Positions 1 through 5,688 of a stretch of 5,688 nt of DNA are shown one piece after another. Every line of letters starts with the position of its first letter. The first letter of the stretch is position 1. The stretch is from the NCBI GenBank assembly GCA_013695925.1, contig JACCZO010000074.1:1-5688 (forward strand). The letters are read 5' to 3'. The translations under genes were made by a program, and so were the position numbers. The notes under the pieces were generated by a model that had not been told where the DNA came from, did no database searches, and was given only the letters and a program-made list of their open reading frames with translations. Source of the stretch: Chthoniobacterales bacterium (GTDB taxonomy: Bacteria; Verrucomicrobiota; Verrucomicrobiia; Chthoniobacterales; UBA10450).

Positions 1-707
1 AGGAGGCAGCCGCACCAAAACCAGCGCCTGGTGAGGGCGGCGAGGGCGGCGAAGAGATAAAAGGGAAGAATCCAGCAGTCCCACTGCGGCCAGGCGTGAG
101 CGTCGAGAATGAGCGAGGGCTCCAGCCAGGCGACGCTGGCCGCCACCAAGCCGCAGACCCAGCCGCGTTCGACCGCCGGGAGCCGATGGAGCAGGCCGGA
201 ATCGGTCACGCCCGAAGCCCGCCGCACGCCCAGCCTGACGAGAAGAAATATACCGAGAGCGGTGACCAGTTCGGCGCAGAGATTGACCCGGAGGAGCGGC
301 TCGACGTATTCCGGCGTGCCATCCTCGGCGCCGGGGAATTTGGCCCGGACTTCCTTGGCCCAGATCGACATGACGAGCAGACGGAGTGGCGGGTAATCGA
401 GATAATAATTATTCTCGTAGGCCTCCTTCTGCACGCGCTCGTAGAGCCCGAGATAGCCGCGCGCGAGGGTGCTCCAGGAGTCGCCTTCCTCACCCGGCGA
501 GAGCCGGCGCCCTTCGGTCAGGGTTTGGCTGCCCCAGTAGAATCCGTTGGCGATGTCGCGTTGAAAGCGCAGGTGGGTCGTTTCCCGCCACGCGTAATGG
601 CGGAGCGCGATCCCGCCGGCGAGGAGCGCGAGCAGAACGAGGGCGAGGAGGATTTGCCGGCGGCGGAGAGAGGCCAGGATTTTCTTGGAAGTGAAACGCC
701 CCTCCAT
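1..707 (-). CDS. Partial GT-C-like integral membrane glycosyltransferase (N-terminal part, runs off left edge)
   Basis: The minus strand is open from ATG 707 to the window edge, giving 235 residues without a stop; the C-terminus lies outside. A basic N-terminus (SKKILASLRRRQ) leads into a hydrophobic helix at about residues 19-36. A soluble stretch follows with the motif LDYPPLR near residue 103, then a second helix at about 145-160 and more hydrophobic segments from about 182. The acidic-aromatic loop followed by YPP, and the later segment SLILDAHAWPQWDCW near residue 198, recall ALG6/DUF2029-type GT-C enzymes, which use polyprenyl-phosphate sugars at the membrane. The family is inferred; substrate and product cannot be read. 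An in-frame GTG at 764 could add 19 residues, but they are Pro/Arg-rich and unconvincing. No Shine-Dalgarno is visible. The open plus-strand frame over the same bases gives a low-complexity, non-protein-like translation. Confidence 0.7.
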   Translation of the reverse strand, partial: MEGRFTSKKILASLRRRQILLALVLLALLAGGIALRHYAWRETTHLRFQRDIANGFYWGSQTLTEGRRLSPGEEGDSWSTLARGYLGLYERVQKEAYENNYYLDYPPLRLLVMSIWAKEVRAKFPGAEDGTPEYVEPLLRVNLCAELVTALGIFLLVRLGVRRASGVTDSGLLHRLPAVERGWVCGLVAASVAWLEPSLILDAHAWPQWDCWILPFYLFAALAALTRRWFWCGCL

Positions 708-1115
708 CAGGGCGCAAGCATCGGCGGGGTGCGGCCGGGGAGCAACTGCGGTTCGCCGCTCCACGGGTCGTTAGGCGGGAGCAAAGACCTCGTCAAAGAC
801 GCAGAGGAAACGCCGGGTTTCGAACCGCTTCGTCAGGTAATACGGGCGCCGCGCCCGACCGCATGCGCTCGATCTCGCTGGGCGCGCAGTAAGACGCCGC
901 AACTCGGGGCAGTCCGACACCCCCGCGCCGCTCTTAAACATGGCGGTGAGGAGTGCTTGCAGATCTTCGGTCTTCATCGGTAAAAATTGGCTCCGTCACG
1001 GCCGGTTTTCGACCGCGCCGGGCGTGGTTCGGACTTTTCCAGCGCAAGAATTGTTCCACCGGCGGGCAGGAATTACGGCTGCTTGCGAATTGCGACCCGA
1101 GACTTATCTAAAGGC
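708..1115. other. Roughly 400-base stretch with no confident gene
   Basis: This region lies between the start of the minus-strand membrane protein and the start of the plus-strand OsmC gene, so it should hold two divergent promoters. I see no convincing -35/-10 pair, no tRNA-like or riboswitch-like fold and no strong inverted repeat. Its only structure is the doubtful 68-codon minus-strand ORF at 771-977. The plus-strand open frames here are Arg/Pro/Gly-rich and look like antisense shadows. Confidence 0.5.
771..977 (-). pseudogene. Short ORF, possibly a decayed remnant of a PilT-like ATPase gene
   Basis: A 68-codon minus-strand frame runs from ATG 977 to TAA at 771-773, in the same frame as the downstream membrane-protein gene. 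The first 22 residues (MKTEDLQALLTAMFKSGAGVSD) read like a real protein start and resemble, from memory, the N-terminus of type IV pilus retraction ATPases (PilT). The rest is Arg-rich and matches no PilT domain I know: no Walker A, no core. A different minus-strand frame over about 910-795 reads more naturally (YCAPSEIERMRSGAAPVLPD) before it stops, which would fit one or more indels. No Shine-Dalgarno is visible. It could be a genuine small protein, a degraded gene start, or chance. The family call is weak. Confidence 0.25.
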
Positions 1116-1562
1116 ATGTCCGAACACAAAATGACCCTCACCTGGAAGCGCGCGACCCAGGATTTCGAATACAAAACCTACAATCGCGACCACAAGTGGA
1201 GCTTCGACGGCGGCCACGAAATGGAGGCCACCGCCGCCCCGGCTTACCTCGGCAATCCGAAGCTGGTCGACCCGGAGGAGGCCTTTGTCGCTTCGCTCTC
1301 CAGCTGCCATATGCTCACCTTCCTGGCTGTGGCCTGTAAGAAAAAATTCATGCTCGAGGAATACATCGACGAAGCCGTCGGTCACATGGAGAAGAACGCC
1401 GAGGGCAAGCTCGCCATTACCCGGGTCGAGCTGCATCCCAAGCTGAGATTCTCCGGCGACAATCAGCCGGGCGAAAAGGACATCGAAGAGATGCACCATT
1501 TCGCCCACGAGAACTGCTTCATCGCCAACTCGGTCAAGACCGAGGTTACCGTCGCGAAATAA
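1116..1562 (+). CDS. OsmC family peroxiredoxin-like protein
   Basis: This 148-residue cytoplasmic protein belongs to the OsmC/Ohr superfamily, whose members reduce organic hydroperoxides with a cysteine pair. Both expected cysteines are present: Cys64 in the helix VDPEEAFVASLSSCHML, and Cys134 in HENCFIANSV near the C-terminus. The ending NSVKTEVTV and the opening MSEHKMTLTWKRA are characteristic of a widespread OsmC subfamily, and the length is normal. The frame is open upstream to a TTG at 987, but those 43 residues are Arg-rich and unlike the family, so ATG 1116 is chosen; ATG 1131 would drop five residues. AAAGG at 1110-1114 sits only one base from the ATG, too close for a standard Shine-Dalgarno. 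A further Cys74 is present. Family confidence is high; the actual physiological substrate is not shown by the sequence. Confidence 0.92.
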   Translation: MSEHKMTLTWKRATQDFEYKTYNRDHKWSFDGGHEMEATAAPAYLGNPKLVDPEEAFVASLSSCHMLTFLAVACKKKFMLEEYIDEAVGHMEKNAEGKLAITRVELHPKLRFSGDNQPGEKDIEEMHHFAHENCFIANSVKTEVTVAK

Positions 1563-1575
1563 TCTGGGATTTTTT

Positions 1576-1662
1576 AACCACGGATTAGACGGATTTCACG
1601 GATCGAAGATTGGTTTTTTCTTCGTTCTCTCTTATCCGTGCCCAGCTGTGAAATCCGTGGTT
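1576..1662. repeat. Large imperfect hairpin built from CACGGAT units
   Basis: The outer arms AACCACGGAT (1576-1585) and ATCCGTGGTT (1653-1662) are exact reverse complements. Inside them CACGGAT (1597-1603) pairs with ATCCGTG (1634-1640), and CGAAGA (1604-1609) pairs with TCTTCG (1619-1624). An alternative pairing of GGATTTCAC (1591-1599) with GTGAAATCC (1648-1656) also exists. The left arm carries ACGGAT three times at an exact 9-base period (1580, 1589, 1598). It fills the gap between the OsmC stop and the synthetase start. Repeats of this CACGGAT type are, to my knowledge, common between genes in Verrucomicrobiota. It could also act as a terminator or mRNA-stability hairpin, since a T run precedes it (1570-1575) and another lies in the loop, but no T run follows the 3' arm. 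Confidence 0.75.
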
Positions 1663-1673
1663 CAATTTCTTCC

Positions 1674-3274
1674 GTGAGCACCCAGGCCGACACCCAGCGG
1701 ATGGAAAGAATCGTCAGCCTCTGTAAGCGGCGCGGTTTCATTTTTCAGGCGAGCGAAATCTACGGCGGCCTGAATGGCGTCTGGGATTACGGCCCGCTCG
1801 GGGTCGAGCTGAAACGCAACCTGAAGGATTACTGGTGGCGCGTGATGGTGCGCGAGCGCGACGACGTCGTCGGAATGGACGGCGCCATTCTCACGCACCG
1901 CGCCGTGCTCAAAGCGAGCGGGCACGAGGACACTTTCAGCGATCCGATGAGCACATGCCGTCAATGCCAGCGTCTGGTTCGCGCAGACCAGGTCGAGGAG
2001 GCGGTCTCGGAGACACCGTATGCGAAGTCCCTCGAAAGCGTCTTCAATAATGGGAAATTCAGCAGTCAGGCGATTTTGCGCTGGGTGGAGCGCGAAGGAA
2101 AAAAACTGGCGCCGAACATGGCGATCGTCCGCAATCCTCAGGTCACGCTCTCTTGGCTGGCGGAGCATTTCGAGGAAGCGTCCGCGCCACTCGTCGAGTT
2201 CGAGGATTTCCTCCGCTATCTGGCGACCGAGCAGCTAAATATCACCGGGCTCGTCACGCCGTGTCCTTATTGCGCCGGTGACTTAACCTCTCCGCGACCC
2301 TTCAATCTCATGTTCTCGACCCAGATGGGCGCCTCGGTCGATCCCGATTCGATCGCTTATCTGCGGCCCGAGACGGCGCAGTCGATCTTCGTCCAGTTCA
2401 AGAACGTGCTCGATACCGCGCGCAAAAATTGCCCTTCGGCATCGCGCAGATCGGCAAGGCGTTCCGCAACGAGATCAACCCGCGCAACTACATCTTTCGC
2501 TCGCGCGAGTTCGAGCAGATGGAGCTGGAATATTTCTGCCGGCCGGAGCAGGGGATGGAGCTGCTCGAGTATTGGAAGGAAGAACGCCTGCGCTTCTACG
2601 AGAACATCGGCATCCCGCGGGCCAAGCTGCACGTCCTCACCGTGCCCGACGCCGACCGCGCCTTTTATTCCAAGGGCACCTACGACATCGAATACGAATT
2701 TCCTTTTGGTCTCCAGGAACTGGAAGGCGTTGCCTACCGAACCGATTACGACCTCACTCAGCATCAAACGGCGAGCGGCAAGTCGCTCGATTATTTCGAT
2801 GAGGAAACCAAGGCGCGTTTCATCCCGCACGTCATCGAGCCGAGCGTGGGCGTCGATCGGACCGTCCTGGCGCTCATCTGCGAAGCCTACGACGAAGAAT
2901 CCGTGACCGACGAGAAGGGCAAAAGCGAAACGCGCATCGTGCTGCGTTTCCATCCGCGCGTTGCGCCGGTCAAAGCCGGCATCTTCCCGCTCTTGAAGAA
3001 CCAGGCGCCGCTGGTCGAGAAAGCGCGCGAAGTTCAGGCCCTGCTCCGCCCGCTGATGAATGTTTTCTACGATGAAACGGGCGCGATTGGCCGCCGTTAT
3101 CGCCGTCAGGACGAAGCCGGCACGCCCTTCGGCATCACGATCGATTTTGAAACTTTAGGCGAACGCGATCCCGAGCTGCTCGACACCGTCACCTTGCGTC
3201 ACCGCGACAGCATGGAGCAGGAGCGGATAAAAATCAGCGAGCTGGCCGCGCGACTCCAGAGCGCCATCAGATAG
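1674..3274 (+). CDS. glyQS: Glycine--tRNA ligase (single-chain class II type), interrupted by a one-base frameshift
   Basis: The enzyme charges tRNA-Gly with glycine, using ATP, in the cytoplasm. It is the homodimeric type, not the alpha2/beta2 type. With one base restored at 2424-2428 it has 533 residues, normal for the family. N-terminal part: KRRGFIFQASEIYGG and WDYGPLGVELKRN, a motif 1 region around WWRVMVRERDDVVG, and two CxxC pairs (Cys95/98 and Cys197/200) that probably bind zinc. YLRPETAQ near residue 231 is followed by Ser where Gly is usual. Beyond the break: PFGIAQIGK, motif 2 (FRNEINPRNYIFRSREFEQ, from residue 264), motif 3 (EPSVGVDR, from 389), and the C-terminal anticodon-binding domain (about 427-533). 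The start is GTG 1674, just past the hairpin; ATG 1701 is the main alternative. An in-frame GTG at 1638 lies inside the hairpin and adds unrelated residues. No Shine-Dalgarno is visible. Its stop codon is the first three bases of the next repeat. Confidence 0.93.
2424..2428 (+). other. Frameshift site in the glycyl-tRNA synthetase gene (A5 where A6 expected)
   Basis: The reading frame up to here encodes NVLDTARKN and then becomes Arg/Ser-rich nonsense until a stop at 2904-2906. The frame beginning with TTG 2429 resumes the family sequence exactly (LPFGIAQIGKAFRNE). Adding one A to the run gives CGC AAA AAA TTG, i.e. RKKLPFG, the family consensus. A lost base in a homopolymer is a typical assembly or sequencing error, and the gene should be essential, so error is the likeliest reading. 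A real mutation cannot be excluded. It is not a canonical X XXY YYZ slippery site. Confidence 0.9.
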
Positions 3275-3328
3275 CGCGAGCTTCCAGCTTGCGCCGGGGT
3301 TCATTCCGCAACCTGGAAGCTTGCGCTA
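3272..3328. repeat. Inverted repeat with 22-bp arms, REP-like dispersed element
   Basis: The arms 3272-3293 and 3307-3328 are reverse complements except at two positions (one would be a G-U pair in RNA, one is a C-C mismatch), with a 13-base loop. The arm consensus starts TAGCGCAAGCTTCCAG, and within it GCAAGCT and AGCTTGC are themselves palindromic. The first three bases are the TAG stop of the synthetase gene, and the element ends 11 bases before the YjbR start. The same unit appears at the right edge of the window (5671-5688), so it is a dispersed repeat. No T run follows, so it does not look like a classic intrinsic terminator; it may still shape the mRNA between the two genes. Confidence 0.85.
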
Positions 3329-3339
3329 CCTTCTCAACA

Positions 3340-3672
3340 ATGGATCTGGAAACTTTTCGCGACTACTGCCTAACGAAAACGGATGCGACCGAAGGCGCGC
3401 CTTTTGGTCAGGACACGCTTGTCTTCAAGGTAGCCGGCAAGATGTTCGCCCTGGCTTCACTCGACGACATCCCGCCCCGGGTGAACCTGAAGTGTGACCC
3501 CGAGCGCGCGCTCGATTTGCGTGATCGTTATGAGGAAGTCCAGCCCGGCTATCACATGAACAAGAAGCACTGGAACACCGTCGTCCTCTCGGAAAAAATT
3601 CCAGATCCTGAACTGCGCGCGATGATCGATCACTCCTACGATCTGGTCGCGCCGCGAGCGAAGCGGAAATAA
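3340..3672 (+). CDS. MmcQ/YjbR family DNA-binding-fold protein
   Basis: This 110-residue protein matches the MmcQ/YjbR family (CyaY-like fold, possibly nucleic-acid binding, no firmly established role). Diagnostic stretches are ATEGAPFGQDTLVFKVAGKM near residues 12-31, VNLKCDPERALDLRDRY at about 48-64, and the family signature PGYHMNKKHWNTVVL at about 69-83. It ends in a helix (LRAMIDHSYDLVAPRAKRK) with a basic tail, and its length is typical. ATG 3340 is chosen because homologues begin at this point (MDLETFRDYC). The frame is open back to TTG 3289, but those bases belong to the inverted repeat. No Shine-Dalgarno is present; GGAAG in the repeat is about 20 bases away. It follows the synthetase gene by 65 bases and may share its transcript. 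It converges on murI with 8 bases between the two stop codons. Confidence 0.88.
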   Translation: MDLETFRDYCLTKTDATEGAPFGQDTLVFKVAGKMFALASLDDIPPRVNLKCDPERALDLRDRYEEVQPGYHMNKKHWNTVVLSEKIPDPELRAMIDHSYDLVAPRAKRK

Positions 3673-3680
3673 GCTCGCGC

Positions 3681-4511
3681 CTAACGAGTCAGATGGATCA
3701 CCTCGCGTAACTGGACTTCGCCAATCTCGAGTTGCAGCGCTTTCAAGGCGACATCCAAAAACGCATCAGGCGGATCGGTTAAGGCAACCGCCAACTGACC
3801 GGACGAGCCAGGATCGGCCCGTAGATCCTTTTTTTCCAGGAGATGCGCCACCGCCGTGGCGCAATTTTGCGCAGAGTCCACCAGCCGCACGGTGTCGCCG
3901 AGGAACTGTCCAATGGCTTCGCGCAAGAGCGGATAATGAGTGCAGCCCAGGACGAGGGTATCGACGCCGTCGGCCACCAGCGGGGCCAGGTATTGCCGGA
4001 CAATTTGATCGGTGATCTCACCCTGCAGCCACCCTTCCTCGATCAAGGGAACAAAAAGCGGGCAAGCCCGGGCCGAGATCCGCACTGCCGGGTCGAGCGC
4101 GAGCAGGGCGCGTTCGTAGGCGCCGCTCTTGATCGTGGCCCGGGTCCCGATGACCCCGATATGACCGTTTCGAGTCGCTCCCACCGCGGCCTGCGCCCCA
4201 GGCCGAATGACCCCGGTGATCGGAACCGGCGTGGTCGCTTCGAGCTGGGGGAGGGCGAGCGCGGAAGCAGTGTTGCAGGCGACTACCACTGTCTTGCAGT
4301 CTTCCGCGAGCAACATCGCGGTGATCTCGAGGCTGTAACGCTCGACGGTCGGAGCGCTTTTCCCGCCGTAGGGGACGCGGGCGGTGTCGCCCAGGTAAAA
4401 AATGCTCTCGTTAGGCAGGAGTTCGCGCAGGGCGCGCACCACCGTCAGCCCGCCAATTCCGGAGTCGAAGACGCCGATTGGTTTTTCGCGCAGGGCTGAT
4501 TGGGCGGCCAT
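3681..4511 (-). CDS. murI: Glutamate racemase
   Basis: MurI interconverts L- and D-glutamate in the cytoplasm without a cofactor, supplying D-glutamate for UDP-MurNAc-peptide synthesis. The 276-residue length is normal. It opens with IGVFDSGIGGLTV (Asp16 and Ser17 in the active site), followed by YLGDTARVPYGGKS at about 39-52. The two catalytic cysteines are both present: Cys79 in VVVACNTASA and Cys190 in LVLGCTHYPLL, the latter with His192. The substrate-contacting segment FVPLIEEGW lies at about 153-161. The ATG at 4511 follows the amidase stop codon by a single base and has no Shine-Dalgarno, so it is probably translated by coupling to the upstream amidase gene. The two form a cell-wall operon. 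All key residues are intact and nothing suggests decay. Confidence 0.96.
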   Translation of the reverse strand: MAAQSALREKPIGVFDSGIGGLTVVRALRELLPNESIFYLGDTARVPYGGKSAPTVERYSLEITAMLLAEDCKTVVVACNTASALALPQLEATTPVPITGVIRPGAQAAVGATRNGHIGVIGTRATIKSGAYERALLALDPAVRISARACPLFVPLIEEGWLQGEITDQIVRQYLAPLVADGVDTLVLGCTHYPLLREAIGQFLGDTVRLVDSAQNCATAVAHLLEKKDLRADPGSSGQLAVALTDPPDAFLDVALKALQLEIGEVQLREVIHLTR

Positions 4512-4512
4512 T

Positions 4513-5625
4513 TTAGTGCAAGCTGCGAATCGCGGCCGATGGTGTCGGCGTCGCCTCGGACGGTGGCGGCTCCTCCCCTAACGAGTCGGTTATCGCCCGG
4601 GTGTGAGCGGGCAGATTGCTCGCGGCCGCCACCAGCGTCGGGCCTGAGGTTTGGAAATTAACCGCTCGATGGTAGTTCGTGACCGCCGCCGCCACGGCTT
4701 GCCCGAGTTTTTGCCGGTAGACAGCGGTCGCGATCCGCGAACCCTCCACCCGGTCGTTCAGGAAACCGGCTTCCACCAGCACCGCCGGGATCTTGCTGTC
4801 GCGCAGGACGTGAAATCGCGCATGACGCACCCCGCGATCGAAGACCGAGACCTTCGATAAAATCGAAGCGTGCACTGCGGCGCTGAGCGCAATGTTCGCC
4901 GCGTCCTGAGCATTGCCTGGGAACCATTCCATTTTGTCGGAGCCGGAATGATTTTCGGTCGAGGCATTCGAGGGCACGCCAACCGGCGCGAGCGCGTAGC
5001 TTTCCACCCCGGAAGCGCCGCTGGCGGAGTTGAAGTGAATGCTGATCAAGACCGCGGTCGGAAATCGATTGGCGAAGGCGACCCGATCTTCGAGCGCGAC
5101 TGCCTTGTCCGTGGAACGCGTCATCTCCACTTTGAAGCCGGCGCGCAACAGTTGCTCACGCGCGGTCAGGGCGACGTCGAGCGCGAAGTTCTTCTCGTTT
5201 CCCCAGGGCCCGGAAGTTCCGCTGTCGTCGCCGCCGTGGCCAGGATCGAGCACCACCGTATCGATCTTTTTCGCGCCGCTGATTTTATTCGGGCGCAGGA
5301 CAGGCTCGACGATCTTGGCGATATCCATCGCGGAGATCAGATTTTCGTCTCCCCGCGCAACGAGCGGGTAGTTGCTGAAAAAGCGCACGCCATTGATGTA
5401 AAATTCACTCGTCCCGGCCTGCGCCCGGATCCCGCGCCGCTCCCCACGCAACGAAACCGTGCGGCTGGCCTGCGAAAACTGCGGGAAACGATAGAACTGC
5501 GCGACATTGGCGAAGCTCACATAATCGCGCCCGTCCGCCTGGATGACCTTCCAATCGGCGGCCGCCAGTCGGCTAACGAAAGCGAACAGGAGGCTGCAAA
5601 AGAGGATGAACCTGATCGATAACAC
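4513..5625 (-). CDS. Secreted N-acetylmuramoyl-L-alanine amidase (Amidase_3)
   Basis: This zinc hydrolase cuts the bond between N-acetylmuramic acid and L-Ala of the peptidoglycan stem, acting in the periplasm or envelope. From GTG 5625 it has 370 residues. A signal peptide covers about 1-24 (LSIRFILFCSLLFAFVSRLAAA, cleavage probably before DWK), with no lipobox. Residues about 25-112 resemble a copper-amine-oxidase-N-like wall-binding domain (VSFANVAQFYRF, INGVRFFSNYPLV); this is an inference. The catalytic domain has the full set: His130 in LDPGHGG, Glu144 in GNEKNFAL, His197 in ISIHFN, and catalytic Glu285 in VLVEAGFLND. A Pro-rich tail (EEPPPSEATPTPSAA) ends the protein. GTG 5625 is chosen because it starts the signal peptide directly and has GCAGG nine bases upstream; a TTG at 5661 would add 12 residues. 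It is the first gene of an operon with murI. Its exact biological role (division or recycling) is not visible. Confidence 0.93.
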   Translation of the reverse strand: MLSIRFILFCSLLFAFVSRLAAADWKVIQADGRDYVSFANVAQFYRFPQFSQASRTVSLRGERRGIRAQAGTSEFYINGVRFFSNYPLVARGDENLISAMDIAKIVEPVLRPNKISGAKKIDTVVLDPGHGGDDSGTSGPWGNEKNFALDVALTAREQLLRAGFKVEMTRSTDKAVALEDRVAFANRFPTAVLISIHFNSASGASGVESYALAPVGVPSNASTENHSGSDKMEWFPGNAQDAANIALSAAVHASILSKVSVFDRGVRHARFHVLRDSKIPAVLVEAGFLNDRVEGSRIATAVYRQKLGQAVAAAVTNYHRAVNFQTSGPTLVAAASNLPAHTRAITDSLGEEPPPSEATPTPSAAIRSLH

Positions 5626-5670
5626 AGGCCGAAACCTGCCGGGGCCGGCAATCGCTCGCAAGCATTATGG

Positions 5671-5688
5671 TAGCGCAAGCTTCCAGCT
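5671..5688. repeat. Partial copy of the TAGCGCAAGCTTCCAG repeat at the window edge
   Basis: TAGCGCAAGCTTCCAGCT here matches the first 18 bases of the inverted-repeat arm found after the synthetase gene, with one difference from that left arm (A for G at the seventh base, as in the right arm). It lies upstream of the amidase start and is cut by the window end, so whether a second arm follows is unknown. It shows that the unit is dispersed rather than a local hairpin. Confidence 0.8.

Noticed and set aside
96..983. Long plus-strand open frame of 295 codons
   Set aside because: Its translation is Arg/Glu/Pro-rich without recognisable domains and lies antisense to a membrane protein with clear helices; it is a high-GC shadow.
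1083..1110. Possible promoter TTGCGA (1083) and TTATCT/TATCTA (1104) before the OsmC gene
   Set aside because: The -10 match is poor and would place the transcription start at or inside the ATG.
987..1115. N-terminal extension of the OsmC protein from TTG 987
   Set aside because: The 43 extra residues are unlike the family, while MSEHKMTLTW at 1116 matches the usual start.
2421..2431. Programmed -1 frameshifting in the synthetase gene
   Set aside because: A -1 shift would give the right protein, but C AAA AAT is not a proper slippery heptamer, I saw no clear downstream stimulatory structure, and synthetases are not known to use this.
2429..3274. Separate gene starting at TTG 2429
   Set aside because: It begins in the middle of the catalytic domain just before motif 2, so it is the second half of the frameshifted synthetase.
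3272..3328. Intrinsic terminator after the synthetase gene
   Set aside because: The hairpin is strong but no T run follows the 3' arm and the same sequence recurs elsewhere, so it is better called a dispersed repeat.
4870..5622. Plus-strand open frame of 250 codons opposite the amidase
   Set aside because: It is antisense to a well-supported amidase with all zinc and catalytic residues and has no recognisable domain.
5626..5661. Amidase start at TTG 5661
   Set aside because: It adds 12 residues before a signal peptide that begins neatly at GTG 5625, which also has a GCAGG at suitable spacing; it cannot be fully excluded.

Overview
The window looks like ordinary chromosomal DNA from a high-GC bacterium, most plausibly a soil or freshwater member of the Verrucomicrobiota. 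This is an inference. It rests on the single-chain glycyl-tRNA synthetase, the near absence of Shine-Dalgarno sequences, the CACGGAT-type intergenic repeat, and a second short dispersed palindromic repeat (TAGCGCAAGCTTCCAG) that I associate with this group. No rRNA, tRNA, CRISPR array, transposase or phage gene is visible.

Layout, left to right. Bases 1-707 (minus) hold the N-terminal 235 residues of a multi-membrane-span protein resembling GT-C glycosyltransferases; it runs off the left edge. Bases 708-1115 hold no confident gene, only a 68-codon minus-strand ORF whose first ~22 residues look like the start of a PilT-type ATPase and which may be a decayed remnant. Bases 1116-1562 (plus) encode an OsmC-family peroxiredoxin-like protein. 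Bases 1576-1662 form a large imperfect hairpin built from CACGGAT units. Bases 1674-3274 (plus) encode a glycyl-tRNA synthetase split by a one-base deletion in an A run at 2424-2428. A 22-bp-arm inverted repeat (3272-3328) begins at its stop codon. Bases 3340-3672 (plus) encode a MmcQ/YjbR-family protein. Converging on it, bases 5625-4513 and 4511-3681 (minus) encode a secreted N-acetylmuramoyl-L-alanine amidase and glutamate racemase, with one base between them. A partial second copy of the repeat seen after the synthetase gene lies at the right edge (5671-5688).

How the genes relate. The amidase and MurI pair is a peptidoglycan module: MurI makes D-glutamate for wall precursors and the amidase removes stem peptides from glycan strands in the envelope. 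The other genes (stress-response peroxidase, translation enzyme, YjbR protein, membrane glycosyltransferase) show no clear shared pathway. I found no convincing previously undescribed system. The points most worth a second look are the synthetase frameshift, the two intergenic repeat families, and the possible pilT remnant.
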